In this document: positions 1-9,780 of the stretch, in pieces
Layout of the letters: every line of letters begins with the position of its first letter
Position numbering within the stretch: the first letter of the stretch is position 1
DNA from: Planctomycetaceae bacterium
GTDB taxonomy: Bacteria > Planctomycetota > Planctomycetia > Pirellulales > Thermoguttaceae
Length of the DNA: 39,404 nucleotides
Reading direction: 5' to 3'
Assembly: GCA_012719125.1 (NCBI GenBank)
Contig: JAAYAY010000107.1
Span: 1-39,404 of the forward strand
Translations under genes and position numbers: made by a program
The notes under the pieces: generated by a model
Seen by the model: only the letters and a program-made list of their open reading frames with translations
The model's database searches: none
What the model was told of the DNA's origin: nothing

Positions 1-125
1 AACAAAAACGAGGCCGGGCCGGTTTCAGCCCACGCCCCAAGACCTACGAACGACTTCTGTACCCGCCGCGCCCTTACACCCGAATCGCGGCCTAACTGGC
101 CAGGAACTTACGAAACGGACATCTA

Positions 126-235
126 GCCGCGTGGGCTTGTCCCGCGCTTGGTCGCCTGCCCGTAGGATGCCCCGCACCACCAGTGGTCAAACGCTCCTGT
201 CGCCAGGCTCTGAGCGCGGGGCAAGCCCACGCGGC
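126..235. repeat. Inverted repeat, 23-bp arms
   Basis: The arm at 126-148 is complementary to the arm at 213-235, with 22 of 23 positions pairing, and a 64-nt spacer separates them. It lies just beyond the 3' end of the GYF_2 gene. It looks like a mobile intergenic palindrome, but it could also fold as a transcript-end structure; there is no T-tract to support an intrinsic terminator. Confidence 0.7.
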
Positions 236-264
236 CAGTTCCTCAACGAATCCCGCAAGGCGAT

Positions 265-756
265 TCAGAAGAACTCCCATTGCCGGACGGGTTGGCCGTT
301 GCGGAGTTTGGTCGCGATTTGATAGGCGTCGATAATCGCGACGATCAAGACGGGCAGGCTGCCGACGCAGACCGTGGCGTAGCCCACACCGAAGTAGAGG
401 ACGAGCAGAACGATGCCTTTGACGTTCTGGCCAAGAACGATCTGGCCCAGGCCGGGGAGCAGAAACGAGAGAATCGCCATCACCGCGGGGTCTCGGGGCG
501 GATCGCTGGGCATGACGAGGTCGGGACTGCCGGGGGCCGGATGATAGTCCCTGCCGGGCGGCGGAGGAACGGGCGGCCCTGGGGCGGAGAAGAGCCCGGC
601 AATCTCACTGGCCGGTTTCCAGTCTTCCTGGCCGTCGGTCCACACGTAGTCGCCGGTCTTCAGGGCTCCAGAGTTGGCCAACTGCTGCAGTTGATAGAAG
701 GAGACCGGGCCCGACTGCCGGCCGTTCTGCGTGTAGTACCACTGACCTGTTGTCAT
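265..756 (-). CDS. GYF_2 (DUF4339) domain membrane protein
   Basis: A 163-residue protein. Residues 1-55 form a GYF_2/DUF4339 domain, starting with the typical WYY..NG...GP pattern and containing a VWTDGQEDWKPA stretch; such domains bind proline-rich partners. A proline-rich linker follows (about 57-80), containing PPVPPPPG. Two hydrophobic segments in residues 90-140 resemble the TM2-type hairpin (FLLPGLGQIVLGQ, then LVLYFGVGYATV). It is probably an inner-membrane protein with a cytoplasmic adaptor domain. I chose the ATG at 756 because the domain begins exactly there; the ORF extends 44 codons further upstream with no recognisable protein character. The ribosome site is weak. No neighbour points to a specific role, and the partner is unknown. 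Confidence 0.85.
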   Translation of the reverse strand: MTTGQWYYTQNGRQSGPVSFYQLQQLANSGALKTGDYVWTDGQEDWKPASEIAGLFSAPGPPVPPPPGRDYHPAPGSPDLVMPSDPPRDPAVMAILSFLLPGLGQIVLGQNVKGIVLLVLYFGVGYATVCVGSLPVLIVAIIDAYQIATKLRNGQPVRQWEFF

Positions 757-1471
757 TCTTAGTATCTTGGATCGGGACTGGTGCGCATGTCTTCGCAAAG
801 GTTGGGGCGAGGGTCTGCCCGGCGTTGGCAATCTCCCACTTGGAATCGTCCCGTCGCCAACCCGACGCATCATACCTGACCTCGGCACCTAGGGAAACCC
901 GCCAGGGTCGAACGCCGGGACCGACCGTGCGGTGCGAACGAGTTGTGGGGCAGGCGGTCTTGCAGAGGCAATCGCGAGTCGGCGAACGGCGCCGGCACGA
1001 CACCGACGGTGCCGACGGAAGACGCTCACCGCAAAATTCCGAAAAGCAACGAAAAGTTATATTGATTTTCTTTTGTCGGTCGATACAATCCGACAGAATG
1101 TGCCAGATGAGGCTCTCTTGGGACCGACGCTGTCGGCCCGGCGTTTCTCTGACACGGAAATCTGCTTGGCAGGACACCTGAGCCTATTCCGAAACTCACA
1201 CGACGCGCCGACTTGAATCGTCGGCAAGAGAGCATCCCAGAAGCTTCTGATCGGCTTCTTGCCCGTCAGAAAACCAGCGATCACGCAAGTCCTGCTGCCA
1301 AGTATGACGACGAGCCCATGACGCTACCGCTTCATCTCTGCGTGGGCACGGGCGTGCCCCAAAGAGCGACGCGATGGCGACTTGAGAAGGTTGTGGTCGT
1401 ACACAACCGCTGGGGCACGAAGGGAGCTCGGATGCCCCGGCCCATTGGTCGCTCCCCAAAGAGTACTCGGA
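757..1471. other. Intergenic region upstream of kamA
   Basis: About 715 bases between two oppositely directed genes. Open frames here are short and overlap on both strands, and I recognise no protein in them. A locally AT-rich patch near 1040-1090 carries the promoter listed separately. If that promoter serves kamA, the leader is roughly 375 nt, long enough to hold a regulatory RNA or a small gene, but I see no known riboswitch motif. Confidence 0.5.
1062..1089 (+). promoter_or_regulatory. Sigma-70-like promoter candidate
   Basis: TTGATT at 1062-1067 and TACAAT at 1084-1089 are separated by 16 nt, in an AT-rich island within GC-rich DNA. It points towards kamA, the first gene of the five-gene operon. 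The predicted start is near 1096, which implies a leader of about 375 nt. Confidence 0.4.
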
Positions 1472-2947
1472 ATGAACAAGGCGGACACTGAAGAATGCGC
1501 GTGTGTGGCCATGGACGAGGAGCCCCCCGGGGATTGCCTCACTTCGGCCGAAATCCTCCAAGTGACTCTCACTCTCTCCGACCCGCCGGGAAAGACTCCC
1601 GACCGGTCCCTCCGCCGCCGTACGCCCACCAAAAACAGCGCCCAGCCAGCCCAACGGGTCGTCGTCGCCCCCGCGCTGGCTCGGCAGAAGAAGTCCGGCA
1701 CGGCCAGACGAACACCGGCCGTCTTGGCTCCGCAAACAGGGCCTTCTTCGGCGGCCTCCAAACGGGGATATAGCCGGCAAACGCGGGCTTTTCGGCGCCG
1801 GTTCTTCCCCCAGGTAACCGATCGCGAGTGGAACGATTGGCGCTGGCAACTCCGGCATCGGATCCGCACGCTCCCGGAAGCGGAACGTTTCCTTCTGCTT
1901 TCCGACGACGAGCGGGAAGCGATCGTTCGCGGAGGCGACCTGCTTCCGTTTGCCATCACACCCTACTATCTGTCGCTGCTGGACGCCGAGAACCCGGACC
2001 AGCCGCTGCGGCGGACCGTCATGCCGTCGACCGGCGAGTTCGTGCAAACCCCCGGCGAAGCCGACGACCCCTTGGGCGAGGACGGGCACAGCCCCGTTCC
2101 CGGGCTCGTCCATCGCTACCCGGACCGCGTGCTCCTTCTGGCCCTCGATTTCTGCTCGACCTACTGCCGCTACTGCACCCGGTCGCGCGTCGTGGGGCAG
2201 GGAGAGCTGGCCCCCTCCGAGCCGCGGCTGGAGAAGATCTTCCACTACCTGGAGAACTCGCCGCAGGTTCGCGACGTGCTCGTCTCGGGCGGCGACCCCC
2301 TGGCGATGAGCGACGATCGGCTCGACTGGATCCTGGGCCGGTTGCGGGCGATCCCCCACATCGAGTTCGTCCGGCTGGGAACCAAGATGCCTGCCGTCTT
2401 GCCCCAGCGGATCACGCCCGCCCTGTGCCGCGTGCTGCGCAAGTACCATCCCCTGTGGATGAGCCTGCACTTCACCCATCCGGACGAGTGCACGCCGGAG
2501 AGCTATCAGGCGTGTACGCGGCTGGCCGATGCGGGGATTCCCCTGGGAAGCCAGACCGTGCTCCTCAAGGGGGTCAACGACAACGTCGAGACCATGAAAG
2601 ACCTGGTCCATCGACTGCTCCAGATGCGGGTCCGCCCCTACTACCTCTACCAGTGCGACCCCATCTCCGGTTCGTCCCATTTCCGGACGCCGGTCAGCAA
2701 AGGCATCGAAATCATCCACGGGCTGCGCGGCTACACGACCGGGTACGCCGTACCCAACTATGTGATCGATGCACCGGGCGGCGGCGGCAAGATCCCGCTT
2801 CAGCCCCAATACGTCGTCGGACGCGACGGCGACGACCTCCTCCTGCAGAACTTCGAGGGGCACCTCTACCGCTACCCCGATCCGCAGGCCGAAACGCCGA
2901 CCGCCTCCCACGCATCTCTCTCCTGCTCGTCCTGCGGCGGAGCCTGA
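1472..2947 (+). CDS. kamA: Lysine 2,3-aminomutase-type radical SAM enzyme (KamA family)
   Basis: A 491-residue protein. The family core starts near residue 115 (FFPQVTDREWNDWRWQLR). The [4Fe-4S]/SAM motif CSTYCRYC has Cys at 228, 232 and 235, followed by SGGDPL. The PLP lysine is K440 in PGGGGK. Asp396 (in YQCDPISG) and Asp433 (in VIDAPG) sit at the same spacing from it as the two aspartates that bind the substrate's side-chain amine in clostridial lysine 2,3-aminomutase. I therefore infer that it converts L-lysine to beta-lysine. An EF-P-modifying EpmB would be shorter and would usually accompany EpmA, which is not seen here. The first ~110 residues are low-complexity and the start is uncertain; I chose the first ATG, with AAAGAG 8 nt upstream, and 1511 is an alternative. 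It is the first gene of the operon, 7 nt before the next. Confidence 0.9.
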   Translation: MNKADTEECACVAMDEEPPGDCLTSAEILQVTLTLSDPPGKTPDRSLRRRTPTKNSAQPAQRVVVAPALARQKKSGTARRTPAVLAPQTGPSSAASKRGYSRQTRAFRRRFFPQVTDREWNDWRWQLRHRIRTLPEAERFLLLSDDEREAIVRGGDLLPFAITPYYLSLLDAENPDQPLRRTVMPSTGEFVQTPGEADDPLGEDGHSPVPGLVHRYPDRVLLLALDFCSTYCRYCTRSRVVGQGELAPSEPRLEKIFHYLENSPQVRDVLVSGGDPLAMSDDRLDWILGRLRAIPHIEFVRLGTKMPAVLPQRITPALCRVLRKYHPLWMSLHFTHPDECTPESYQACTRLADAGIPLGSQTVLLKGVNDNVETMKDLVHRLLQMRVRPYYLYQCDPISGSSHFRTPVSKGIEIIHGLRGYTTGYAVPNYVIDAPGGGGKIPLQPQYVVGRDGDDLLLQNFEGHLYRYPDPQAETPTASHASLSCSSCGGA

Positions 2948-2954
2948 GCAAGAG

Positions 2955-4487
2955 ATGAAACGCGGCGAGTCGCTTTGTGCCCAATGCGCCCTACGGCAGC
3001 AGACGTGCTGCCAGGCGCATGATATTTACGTGACCCTGTCGGATATCCGGCGAATTCGCCGGTTCACCGGGACAGGGGAGTTCTGGGAATACCGGGTTCC
3101 CTGGAATCCGGAGTACCTCGACGTCGGAGACGATCCGCTCTGGCAGAGCCGGGTAATCCGGCGAGACAATTCCCGCCGCGTGCTCAAACAGCAGGTCGGC
3201 GGCGACTGTGTCTTCCTCACATCGACCGGCTGCCGGATCCCGATGGAGGTGCGCCCCCTTGTGTGCCGGCTGCATCCCTGCCAGTATGACGAGCGCGGCA
3301 TCCAGCCGGGGCTCTCGCCCGAATGCCCGTGGTATCTGCTGGCACCCGACGACTCGCCTCACGAGGCTGTCAGCATGAGCCCCGCCGACGCCGATCGCTG
3401 GCATCGGCTGCTTTATCAGGAAATCCGAGAGGAACCTTGCCCCATGAAAATCGGCCTGACCTACGACCTCCGCTCCGAGTATCTGGCCATGGGCTACAGC
3501 GAACTCGAAACGGCCGAATTCGACCGTCCCGATACGGTCGACGCCATCGAGAACGCGCTGCGGGATCTGGGGCACACGACCGACCGTATCGGCCATGCGA
3601 GACAACTGGTTCACCGGCTGGCGGCGGGCGATCGGTGGGATCTCGTCTTCAACATCTGCGAGGGACTCAACGGACCGGCTCGCGAAGCCCAGGTTCCTGC
3701 CCTGCTCGACGTCTACGATATCCCCTACACGTTCTCCGATCCCCTCGTTCTGGCCGTTTGCCTCGAAAAAGGAATGACCAAGACGCTGCTCCGGGCGGCC
3801 GGCATTCCCACGCCCGAGTTCGCCGTGGTGCGCAGGCCGGAAGACGTCGCCTCCGTCTCGCTCGGCTATCCGGTGTTTGCCAAACCGATCGCCGAGGGGA
3901 CGGGGAAGGGAATCACGCCGGCGTCCCGAATCGACGCTCCCGATCAACTGGAGGCCGTCTGCCGGGAGTTGCTCCTGACGCATCGGCAACCCGTGCTGGT
4001 CGAACCGTACCTGCCGGGGCGGGAGTTCACCGTGGGAGTCTGGGGCACCGACGACCAGGCCGAGGTGATCGGCACCCTGGAAATCGTGCTGCGCGCCGAT
4101 GCCGAAGAAGGCGTCTATTCCTACGTGAACAAAGAGCAGTGCGAAGAGTTGGTCGAGTATCGGCCCGTCGCCGCTGAGGTGGACGTGGCCGTCAGCGAGG
4201 CCGAGTTGATCGCCCTGGCCACCTGGCGGGCGCTCGGCTGCCGCGACGCCGGCCGTATCGATCTTCGCTGCGACTCGGAGGGCCGGGTCCAGGTCATGGA
4301 GATCAACCCCCTGGCCGGTCTCCATCCGGAGCACTCCGACCTGCCCATGATCTGCACCGCCCGCCGGATTCCCTATGGGGAACTCATCCAACGGATCGTG
4401 CAGTCAGCCGCCCAACGCGTTCGCCCAGCCGGCCCGCCGCTCGGACTGACCGCCTCCCAGCCTTGCGAGAAGCCGGCATGCGCGTGA
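2955..4487 (+). CDS. YkgJ-type Cys-cluster domain fused to a D-Ala-D-Ala-ligase-like ATP-grasp
   Basis: A 510-residue two-part protein. Residues 1-160 resemble the YkgJ/CxxCxxxxxxCC family (zinc- or iron-chelating): CAQC at 8-11, CC at 18-19, then further cysteines around RPLVCRLHPC. From Met164 (MKIGLTYDLRS) the rest is an ATP-grasp ligase of the D-Ala-D-Ala ligase type, with the ATP-binding lysine strand VFAKPIAEGTGKG, VEPYLPGREF, and the metal-binding strand VMEINPLAGL. ATP-grasp enzymes join a carboxylate to an amine through an acyl phosphate. The ORF is continuous, but Met164 has GAGAGG upstream, so a separate ligase could also be translated internally. A second ATP-grasp follows directly, which argues against routine cell-wall Ddl. 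The real substrate is unknown. The stop overlaps the next start by 10 nt. Confidence 0.85.
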   Translation: MKRGESLCAQCALRQQTCCQAHDIYVTLSDIRRIRRFTGTGEFWEYRVPWNPEYLDVGDDPLWQSRVIRRDNSRRVLKQQVGGDCVFLTSTGCRIPMEVRPLVCRLHPCQYDERGIQPGLSPECPWYLLAPDDSPHEAVSMSPADADRWHRLLYQEIREEPCPMKIGLTYDLRSEYLAMGYSELETAEFDRPDTVDAIENALRDLGHTTDRIGHARQLVHRLAAGDRWDLVFNICEGLNGPAREAQVPALLDVYDIPYTFSDPLVLAVCLEKGMTKTLLRAAGIPTPEFAVVRRPEDVASVSLGYPVFAKPIAEGTGKGITPASRIDAPDQLEAVCRELLLTHRQPVLVEPYLPGREFTVGVWGTDDQAEVIGTLEIVLRADAEEGVYSYVNKEQCEELVEYRPVAAEVDVAVSEAELIALATWRALGCRDAGRIDLRCDSEGRVQVMEINPLAGLHPEHSDLPMICTARRIPYGELIQRIVQSAAQRVRPAGPPLGLTASQPCEKPACA

Positions 4488-5563
4488 CGATCCTCCATCA
4501 GGCCGTCGGTCGCGATGCTTCCGAGGATGAAAAGGACGTCCTCTTTCAGGCAAAAACTGTGTCCGAGTCGCTGAAGCGACTCGGACACACGGTCGAGACG
4601 GCGGAAGCGACCCTCGACCTCGAGCGGACCCGGCTGGAACTCGTGGCCACCGATCCGGACTGCGTCTTCTACCTGGTCGAGTCGCTCGACGGCACCGACT
4701 CCCTCGCCCATCTTCCGGCATTCCTGCTGGAAACGATGGAGATTCCTTATACGGGCGCCCCGGCCGCCGCCCTCGTGCTCAGCAACAACAAGATCCGGGC
4801 CAAGCGAACCATGGCCCTCGCCGGCTTGCCGACGCCGCCCTGGCTGGAGACGGCACGGCGCCGTCGTTCGCCAGATCCATGTGCCGCTGCTTGCCGGCAG
4901 GCAGTGTCCGAATCCACACACTGCCTGCAAGCACGCAGTGGCACACAGCCTGAGAACAACCTGCCGGCATCGGAACTTCACTTTCCGGCCACCTTCATCC
5001 TCAAGCCGATCGAAGAACACGCATCGCTGGGAATGACCGACGATTGCGTCTACGAGGCCTCCGACGAACGGCAACTCCAATCGCGACTCGAAGAGCAATC
5101 CAGCCTCGTCGATCGGGCCTGCTTTGCCGAGCAGTTCGTCGAGGGACGCGAGTTCAACCTGGCGGTCCTGGGCACCCCGGAGGGACCGATCGTGCTTCCG
5201 CCGGCCGAGATCGATTTCTCGGCCTTCCCTGCGGGCAAGCCGCATATCGTCGGCTACGACGCCAAGTGGGCCTCCGGCTCGTTCGAGTATGCCAACACGC
5301 CGCGGCAGTTCCCATGTACGCCCGGAAGCAGCGATTTCGAATTGGGCGTGCGGCTCTCCGACCTGGCCCGCCGCTGCTGGACCGTTTTTGGACTCCACGG
5401 TTACGCCCGCGTCGACTTCCGGGTTGACGGCCGGGGAAATCCGTGGATTCTTGAGGTGAACGCCAACCCCTGCCTGTCGCCCGACGCCGGGTACGCGGCC
5501 GCTTTGCAGGAAGCCGGGATTTCTTTCGATCAGGCGATCCAAGCCATCCTGAACGACACTTGA
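4478..5563 (+). CDS. Second ATP-grasp ligase, D-Ala-D-Ala-ligase-like
   Basis: A 361-residue ATP-grasp protein. The N-terminal domain (MRVTILHQAVG) is followed by YTGAPAAALVLSNNK, the ATP-binding lysine strand FILKPIEEHASLGM, FAEQFVEGREF, and the metal-binding strand WILEVNANPCL. It is only distantly like Ddl, so the substrate cannot be read from sequence. I chose the ATG at 4478 because the fold begins there and GAGAAG lies upstream; it overlaps the previous gene by 10 nt, suggesting coupled translation. Residues ~126-166 (Arg-, Cys- and Ser-rich) do not look like ATP-grasp sequence. They coincide with a DNA palindrome (4881-4944), so they appear to be an in-frame insertion just before the ATP-binding lysine strand. 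The reading frame stays open, so the protein may still be functional. Confidence 0.85.
   Translation: MRVTILHQAVGRDASEDEKDVLFQAKTVSESLKRLGHTVETAEATLDLERTRLELVATDPDCVFYLVESLDGTDSLAHLPAFLLETMEIPYTGAPAAALVLSNNKIRAKRTMALAGLPTPPWLETARRRRSPDPCAAACRQAVSESTHCLQARSGTQPENNLPASELHFPATFILKPIEEHASLGMTDDCVYEASDERQLQSRLEEQSSLVDRACFAEQFVEGREFNLAVLGTPEGPIVLPPAEIDFSAFPAGKPHIVGYDAKWASGSFEYANTPRQFPCTPGSSDFELGVRLSDLARRCWTVFGLHGYARVDFRVDGRGNPWILEVNANPCLSPDAGYAAALQEAGISFDQAIQAILNDT
4881..4944. repeat. Palindromic element inside a coding sequence
   Basis: The arm 4881-4907 is complementary to 4918-4944 apart from a small bulge, with a 10-nt loop. It lies within the second ATP-grasp gene, in the part of the protein that does not match the family, and does not break the frame. 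It resembles the protein-coding palindromic elements known from Rickettsia, although I cannot show a shared ancestry. Confidence 0.7.
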
Positions 5564-5565
5564 AG

Positions 5566-5681
5566 AAAAGGGGTCGGGACTCTTTGATTCTGGCAGGATG
5601 GAACAAGAAGACGGTTCTGCATCGGGATTTCCACCAATTGGCGGACCGAGATTCCGAAAACAAAGAGTCCTGACCCCTTTT
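5566..5681. repeat. 116-bp REP/MITE-like element with 21-bp inverted termini
   Basis: The ends 5566-5586 and 5661-5681 are inverted copies differing at one base out of 21 (core GGGGTCGGGACTC against GGGGTCAGGACTC). It fills almost the whole gap between the second ATP-grasp gene and the GNAT-deacetylase gene, inside an otherwise tightly packed operon. A half copy with the same core lies at 22078-22097. No transposase is encoded inside, so it would have to be moved in trans, for example by a REP-associated transposase elsewhere. Confidence 0.75.
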
Positions 5682-5698
5682 TTGCGGGCCGATTTGCC

Positions 5699-7425
<1,727 letters not shown>

Positions 7426-7429
<4 letters not shown>

Positions 7430-7938
7430 GCAACACCCAGACCGTCACCCTCCGCCAGACCGCGACCCCCGCCGATCGCGAGCACGTTCGCGCCATCGTT
7501 GAATCGACCGGCATGTTCCGACCCGACGAGGTCGACGTGGCCGTCGAACTGGTCGACGAACGCCTGGCCAAGGGCGAGCCCTCGGGCTACTACTTCCTGT
7601 TCGCCGAGCAGCAAGGCCGGGTCGTCGGCTACGCCTGCTACGGCCCCATCGCCTGCACGGTCTCCAGCTTCGACCTCTTCTGGATCGCCGTCTGCCAGGA
7701 CCAGCAAGGCCGCGGCTTGGGCCGAAGGCTGCTCGAAGAAAGCGAACGCCTGATCGCCCGGGCCGGCGGCACGCGGATCTACATCGAAACGTCCGGACGT
7801 TCCGACTACTTGCCCACGCGCCGGTTCTACGAACGCTGCGGCTACGCCGTCGAAGCCACCCTGGCGGATTTCTATGCGCCGGGCGATGATCGGGTGATCT
7901 TCGGGAAGGTCCTGGGAGCGTGGCAGGATCAGCACTAG
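7426..7938 (+). CDS. GNAT family N-acetyltransferase
   Basis: A 170-residue single-domain GNAT. The acetyl-CoA pyrophosphate loop is QGRGLGRRLL (about residues 91-100), followed by the typical RRFYERCGYAVEA strand-helix near the C-terminus. It begins within the stop of the deacetylase gene (ATGA), so translation is probably coupled. In archaea and some bacteria a lysine 2,3-aminomutase (AblA) is paired with a GNAT (AblB) that makes N-epsilon-acetyl-beta-lysine, an osmolyte. Sharing an operon with kamA makes an analogous role plausible here, although the sequence is not specific enough to call AblB. It is the last gene of the operon; no T-rich hairpin terminator is obvious after it. Confidence 0.85.
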
Positions 7939-8057
7939 CTTCGGACGCGGACGGAGGCTTCGTCCACGATCTACAACCTTTCAGCAACAGGTTCCCTATC
8001 AAGAAGCGGCACGAGATGCCTCTCTGGGCAGGTTTTCGTCCAGTTTGAAGCCAGGCA

Positions 8058-8183
8058 TCAGAGGGTTTCTGCGGGCAGGTGGATGGTTCGCTCGCGGACT
8101 AAATCGGCTGCATAACTGATCGCAGCCTGCACGTCCTCAGGGTGCAAAGCGGGGTAGGTGTCCAGGATCTTCTGGATGTGCAT
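8058..8183 (-). pseudogene. DUF433 antitoxin-like 3' remnant
   Basis: A 41-codon frame whose product contains ILDTYPALHPEDVQAAISYAADL, cut here as ILDTYPALHPEDV then QAAISYAADL. This matches the C-terminal helix-turn-helix part of DUF433 proteins, which are often antitoxins. The N-terminal half expected upstream (the GxPxIxGTR part) is not recognisable: the same frame meets a stop just before the ATG. No partner toxin gene is visible. I read it as a decayed relic in the 518-nt gap between operon and caspase gene; a very short active peptide is possible but less likely. Confidence 0.5.
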
Positions 8184-8349
8184 GCGGCCTCAGATAGTCC
8201 CGCTGTTCCGCGAGCCAGGGTGCCTTATGTTGATCAATTGAATCTTCTGCTGCGGTGTATGGGAACGCACAAAGTTGGATAACATCAACCGGTGTGACTA
8301 GTTCTGAAAGCAATATCTGCCAGAATACTGGCAGGATGCATGCGTTGAC

Positions 8350-8380
8350 TTGACACGTTGAACGATTCCGCGAGGATATA
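8350..8380 (+). promoter_or_regulatory. Weak promoter candidate upstream of the caspase-fold gene
   Basis: A consensus TTGACA lies at 8350-8355, followed after 19 nt by GATATA (8375-8380), which matches the -10 box poorly. An extended-type TGCTACACT is present at 8387-8395 but has no good partner box. The start codon is about 70 nt downstream. Confidence 0.3.
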
Positions 8381-8456
8381 GGAGGGTGCTACACTCCGGT
8401 GTTAAGACGATGTTTGAGCCAAGTAGGCGTTACCATAACCAGTGGGGGACTTCGCG

Positions 8457-9542
8457 ATGAGAACAAGAGGGAATCAATTGGCAGTGTGTTTGTTCTGGAC
8501 GGTCGTGTTCTTGCAGACTAGTCGCCTCAGCGCCCAGACGATTCACGTACTGATCGTCGCTGATACCAACGACAAAGCTGTCGGTGCCGGTGTGAGCGTA
8601 GACGTGGCAAGACTGCAGACCATGTTTGAACAATGCGTGCCACCGTCGCAATTACAGATGCGCCAGATCGTGGGCAAGCATGTTTCGAGGCAACGCATCC
8701 TGGCCGCGATTTCGACGCTGGCCAGCAGCGTGAATGATGCAGTCGTGTTCCTGTGGTCTGGACACGGCGCGCACGACCAACGCGGTCATTTCCTCCATAT
8801 TGCAGACAACACTCGCTTGTATAGGTCGGAGATCACGGACGCCCTCCAGAAGCAAGATGCCGCACTTCATGTCCTATTGACGAGTAGCTGCAACGTCTAT
8901 GTCCCGCTGTCTGCTGAGGTTAGTGCGCCCTGCCTCGCCAAGGCACCGGTTCAAATGGCGCCGTTACTACAGTCCCTCTTTCTGGAGTCGAGAGGCCTGG
9001 TCGATATTAATGGTGCGTCCGAAGGTGAGTACGGCTTCTCTAGCACTGAAGAAGGAACGTCATTCTTCAATCCGTTCTGCTCGTATGTCCTCGACAACGC
9101 AGATCGGAAGATCGGCTGGGACACAGCAGCAGCGGAGATTGCCAGGGAAGTTGCCAGTACGTTTTCGACATGGTTTCCACAAGGATACACTGACCGGAAC
9201 GGACGAGTTCAGAAGACACAAACGCTTCGAGTGTGGAATCTCCCGGAACCGGCGAAGGGTGAAAACGAAGTCGAACCGCCTCGAGTTGGTGCGCGGTTTG
9301 GTGTGCGTGTGTGGAGCAAACGTGGAGCGGGTGTTCGAGTGCTTTCTGTAGAACAAGGTTCCCCAGCCGATCAGACAGGAATTGCTCGGGGAGATACTAT
9401 CCTTTCGGTGAACGGTACACCTGTCAACGCTGCGTGGCAAATGACAAATGCTGTGTTTCGTTCCTCACGGGAAATGTCTATTCGATTGGAGAGGGCCGCA
9501 ACCGGACAGACTGTGGATCTAAACGTCCAACTTCGATACTGA
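8457..9542 (+). CDS. Exported caspase-fold (peptidase C14) protein with C-terminal PDZ domain
   Basis: A 361-residue protein. A signal peptide (hydrophobic LAVCLFWTVVFLQ, cleavage near LSA-QT) precedes a caspase-like domain: strand IHVLIVADTND, catalytic His103 in WSGHGAHD, and candidate catalytic Cys145 in LLTSSCNVY. Caspase-family proteins usually have an acidic residue before the cysteine, so SSC is unusual. Residues ~278-361 form a PDZ domain with the SPADQTGIARGDTILSVNG pattern. It therefore resembles an exported metacaspase-like protease or scaffold acting outside the cytoplasm. I chose ATG 8457, which follows a GGGGG stretch, over GTG 8442 because the signal peptide starts there. Base composition is lower in GC than its neighbours, consistent with transfer. 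It is convergent with the long exported protein gene. Confidence 0.8.
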   Translation: MRTRGNQLAVCLFWTVVFLQTSRLSAQTIHVLIVADTNDKAVGAGVSVDVARLQTMFEQCVPPSQLQMRQIVGKHVSRQRILAAISTLASSVNDAVVFLWSGHGAHDQRGHFLHIADNTRLYRSEITDALQKQDAALHVLLTSSCNVYVPLSAEVSAPCLAKAPVQMAPLLQSLFLESRGLVDINGASEGEYGFSSTEEGTSFFNPFCSYVLDNADRKIGWDTAAAEIAREVASTFSTWFPQGYTDRNGRVQKTQTLRVWNLPEPAKGENEVEPPRVGARFGVRVWSKRGAGVRVLSVEQGSPADQTGIARGDTILSVNGTPVNAAWQMTNAVFRSSREMSIRLERAATGQTVDLNVQLRY

Positions 9543-9780
9543 GTCACTCAAGTTTTCGCTTTGCCTCTCTGGGCCGTGGATCAGTGTGTCCGACTGTCGC
9601 GTCCAGTGCAGAGTTCTCCGCGGACAACGTGGCCTGTTCTGCTGAGTTGCTGCGTCCAATGAATCTCCATGGCAGACACCGCCACGAGCCATCGGCGAAC
9701 GTCGCTCATGATCAGGAATGTGATTCTTCGCCGTTTCGCAGCACAACCCTCAGGCAGCGGCGCTGGCGTAGTTCGGCGTG

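Noticed and set aside
1-264. Short frames at the left edge (for example 92-280 minus)
   Set aside because: They arise from the inverted repeat at 126-235 and have no protein-like sequence.
1196-2911. 571-residue frame opposite kamA
   Set aside because: It mirrors the kamA codons on the other strand, and its sequence is arbitrary with no family-like pattern; kamA has all its catalytic motifs.
4856-4972. Intein or frameshift explanation for the odd segment in the second ATP-grasp protein
   Set aside because: It is about 40 residues, far too short for an intein, the frame is kept, and there are no splicing motifs.
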